A stretch of DNA of 46,967 nt from Gnetum montanum (Eukaryota > Streptophyta > Gnetopsida > Gnetales > Gnetaceae). A model generated the notes under the pieces. The model was not told where the DNA came from. It saw only the letters and a list, made by a program, of their open reading frames with translations, and ran no database searches. Numbering within the stretch: position 1 is the first letter of the stretch; each line of letters begins with the position of its first letter. The position numbers and the translations under genes are program-made. The DNA lies in the NCBI GenBank assembly GCA_015680685.1, contig MNCI01020185.1:331104-378070 (forward strand), in the 5' to 3' direction. Shown here in pieces: positions 46,091-46,967 of this stretch.

Positions 46091-46240
46091 GCCTCCTTAT
46101 ACCTCATTTTACTTTTTTTTGACATTGTTGTGCCCCATAGCGTTCTAATACTATGTAATTTTGCATTGTTTTAGCATTGTTTAGCAAATTATATCACACA
46201 GATGCCACATAATATGCTTTTGGTCAATATTCAAGATTAG

Positions 46241-46927
46241 AACATGGACACATGGGTGCAATTTAACCTACCTTTGAACCTAGTTGGATCCTATGATGAT
46301 GTGAAATGATCCATTGATCTTGATTACCTAGATCTTGAGCATGGGAGCCTATTTGACCATGTATCCTTAATAGAAAAGTCCCTCAAATTACCTAAGTACA
46401 TAGTTAAAACCCTTAACCTCAAGGCCGAAGACATTACTACGGACTCTCTAATTAAGGTTCTTGTTACAACACACAATGGTAAGGAGCAAATTCTTAAATT
46501 TAGTTTCTCACTCGAGCCACAATAGGCTCAAGGCATCACCAAGGTCCTTGAGGATAACATCAAAGCCTCTGCTTCATCATACGAGGATATGCCATGACTC
46601 AACCCTTATTTAGTGCAACACAACATCATGCTCGATCCTAGTATCAAACTTGTTAAATAAAAAGTTTGCAAAGTTAGACCAAATTTGGCTTTGGTAGTTT
46701 GTGATGAGATCAAGAAGCTTTACCAGGCTAGTTTCATCCAAGTTGTCAATTATGTTGATTGGGTGTCCAAAATAGTGGTAGTTCCTAAGAAGAATGGGAG
46801 AATTTGTATCTGTATTGATTTCTGGAAACTTATTAAGGCAACCATTATAGATGATCTCCCATTACCTAGTATTGATCAACTTATTGATACTACGACTAGC
46901 CATGCCTTACTATCATTCATGGATGGT
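46241..46927 (+). pseudogene. Tat/Ogre-like Ty3 reverse transcriptase, 5' part
   Basis: One reading frame of about 229 codons with only four stops, each easily derived from Gln, Gly or similar codons. Motifs: VQFNLPLNLVGSYDD; EDMP; the N-terminal RT block (VQHNIMLDPSIKLVK); RPNLALVVCDEIKKLYQASFI; DWVSKIVVVPKKNGRICICIDFWKLI; DDLPLPSIDQLID; TSHALLSFMDG. These are the Tat/Ogre versions of the RT motifs (PEWLANIVPVPKKNGK-like), different from the Athila-like RTs of H, C and E. It stops at the composition break at 46928, before the catalytic YxDD. It may be the pol of Z or of another element. Confidence 0.8.
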
Positions 46928-46967
46928 GATGAGACGCGGTTTACACTAGGCCGCGATATCGCATCCC
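46928..46967. other. CpG-rich terminal segment of unknown origin
   Basis: After FMDG the RT homology ends suddenly. The remaining 40 bases have five CpG and the 10-bp palindrome GCGATATCGC (46953-46962), unlike the CpG-poor rest of the window. Possibly an assembly or library artefact, or a real junction. Confidence 0.5.

Noticed and set aside
1-46967. CRISPR array, tRNA or rRNA genes, bacterial or phage genes
   Set aside because: No regularly spaced identical repeats with unique spacers, no cloverleaf with conserved arms noticed, and all recognisable proteins are plant LTR-retrotransposon types.

Overview
This is plant nuclear DNA made almost entirely of old, decayed LTR retrotransposons. 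I see no cellular protein gene and no tRNA, rRNA or CRISPR. It is AT-rich. Paired copies differ mostly by C-to-T and G-to-A changes, many at CpG, as expected of methylated, silenced plant repeats. The primer-binding sites match the 3' end of plant tRNA-Asp. The retrotransposon types (Ty1/copia with a UBN2-like gag, Athila-like Ty3, Tat/Ogre-like Ty3) point to a land plant with a large, repeat-rich genome; the species cannot be read from the sequence.

Layout. (1) 1-1960: 5' LTR and start of gag of a Ty1/copia element, minus strand, cut by the window edge. (2) 1961-3216: gag tail and protease remnant of an old Tat/Ogre-like element, here called Z. (3) 3222-28834: element H, plus strand, an Athila-like element of about 13.2 kb inserted into Z, with the target duplication ATGGT on both sides. 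(4) 7131-19518: element C, minus strand, 12.4 kb, same family, inserted into the pol gene of H with target duplication AATTG. (5) 28840-29961: more of Z. (6) 29967-41849: element E, minus strand, 11.9 kb, same family, with near-identical target duplications ATAAC/ACAAC. (7) 41855-43535: AT-rich sequence, then a truncated LTR (F) of the same family. (8) 43780-46090: three different tandem-repeat arrays (about 180 bp, 41 bp and a short CATCATTT-type period). (9) 46241-46927: reverse-transcriptase remnant of a Tat/Ogre-like element, possibly the pol of Z. (10) The last 40 bases are CpG-rich and match nothing around them.

H, C and E share one plan: LTR of about 0.83-0.95 kb starting TGATGA and ending TCATCA; tRNA-Asp primer site; gag starting MSSS; protease; RT-RNase H; integrase with a GPY motif; a spacer of about 2.1 kb; a third ORF (ORF3) with a domain resembling the plant 'Transposase_32' family (PF20167-like) and a long coiled coil; a GGGGGTA polypurine tract; LTR. 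H carries all parts. C has lost the ORF3 domain region (about 0.85 kb) and E has lost the protease region (about 1.2 kb); adding these back gives about 13.1-13.2 kb in all three. All have stop codons and frameshifts, so none looks active.

The most interesting signal is regulatory. The U3 of these LTRs carries a tandem array with a 14-bp period (core TCRAYG) just upstream of a TATA box. In H and E the same kind of array plus a TATA box lies in the spacer, about 450 bp upstream of the ORF3 start; C keeps the TATA box with a decayed array. This suggests a second, LTR-derived promoter dedicated to ORF3.
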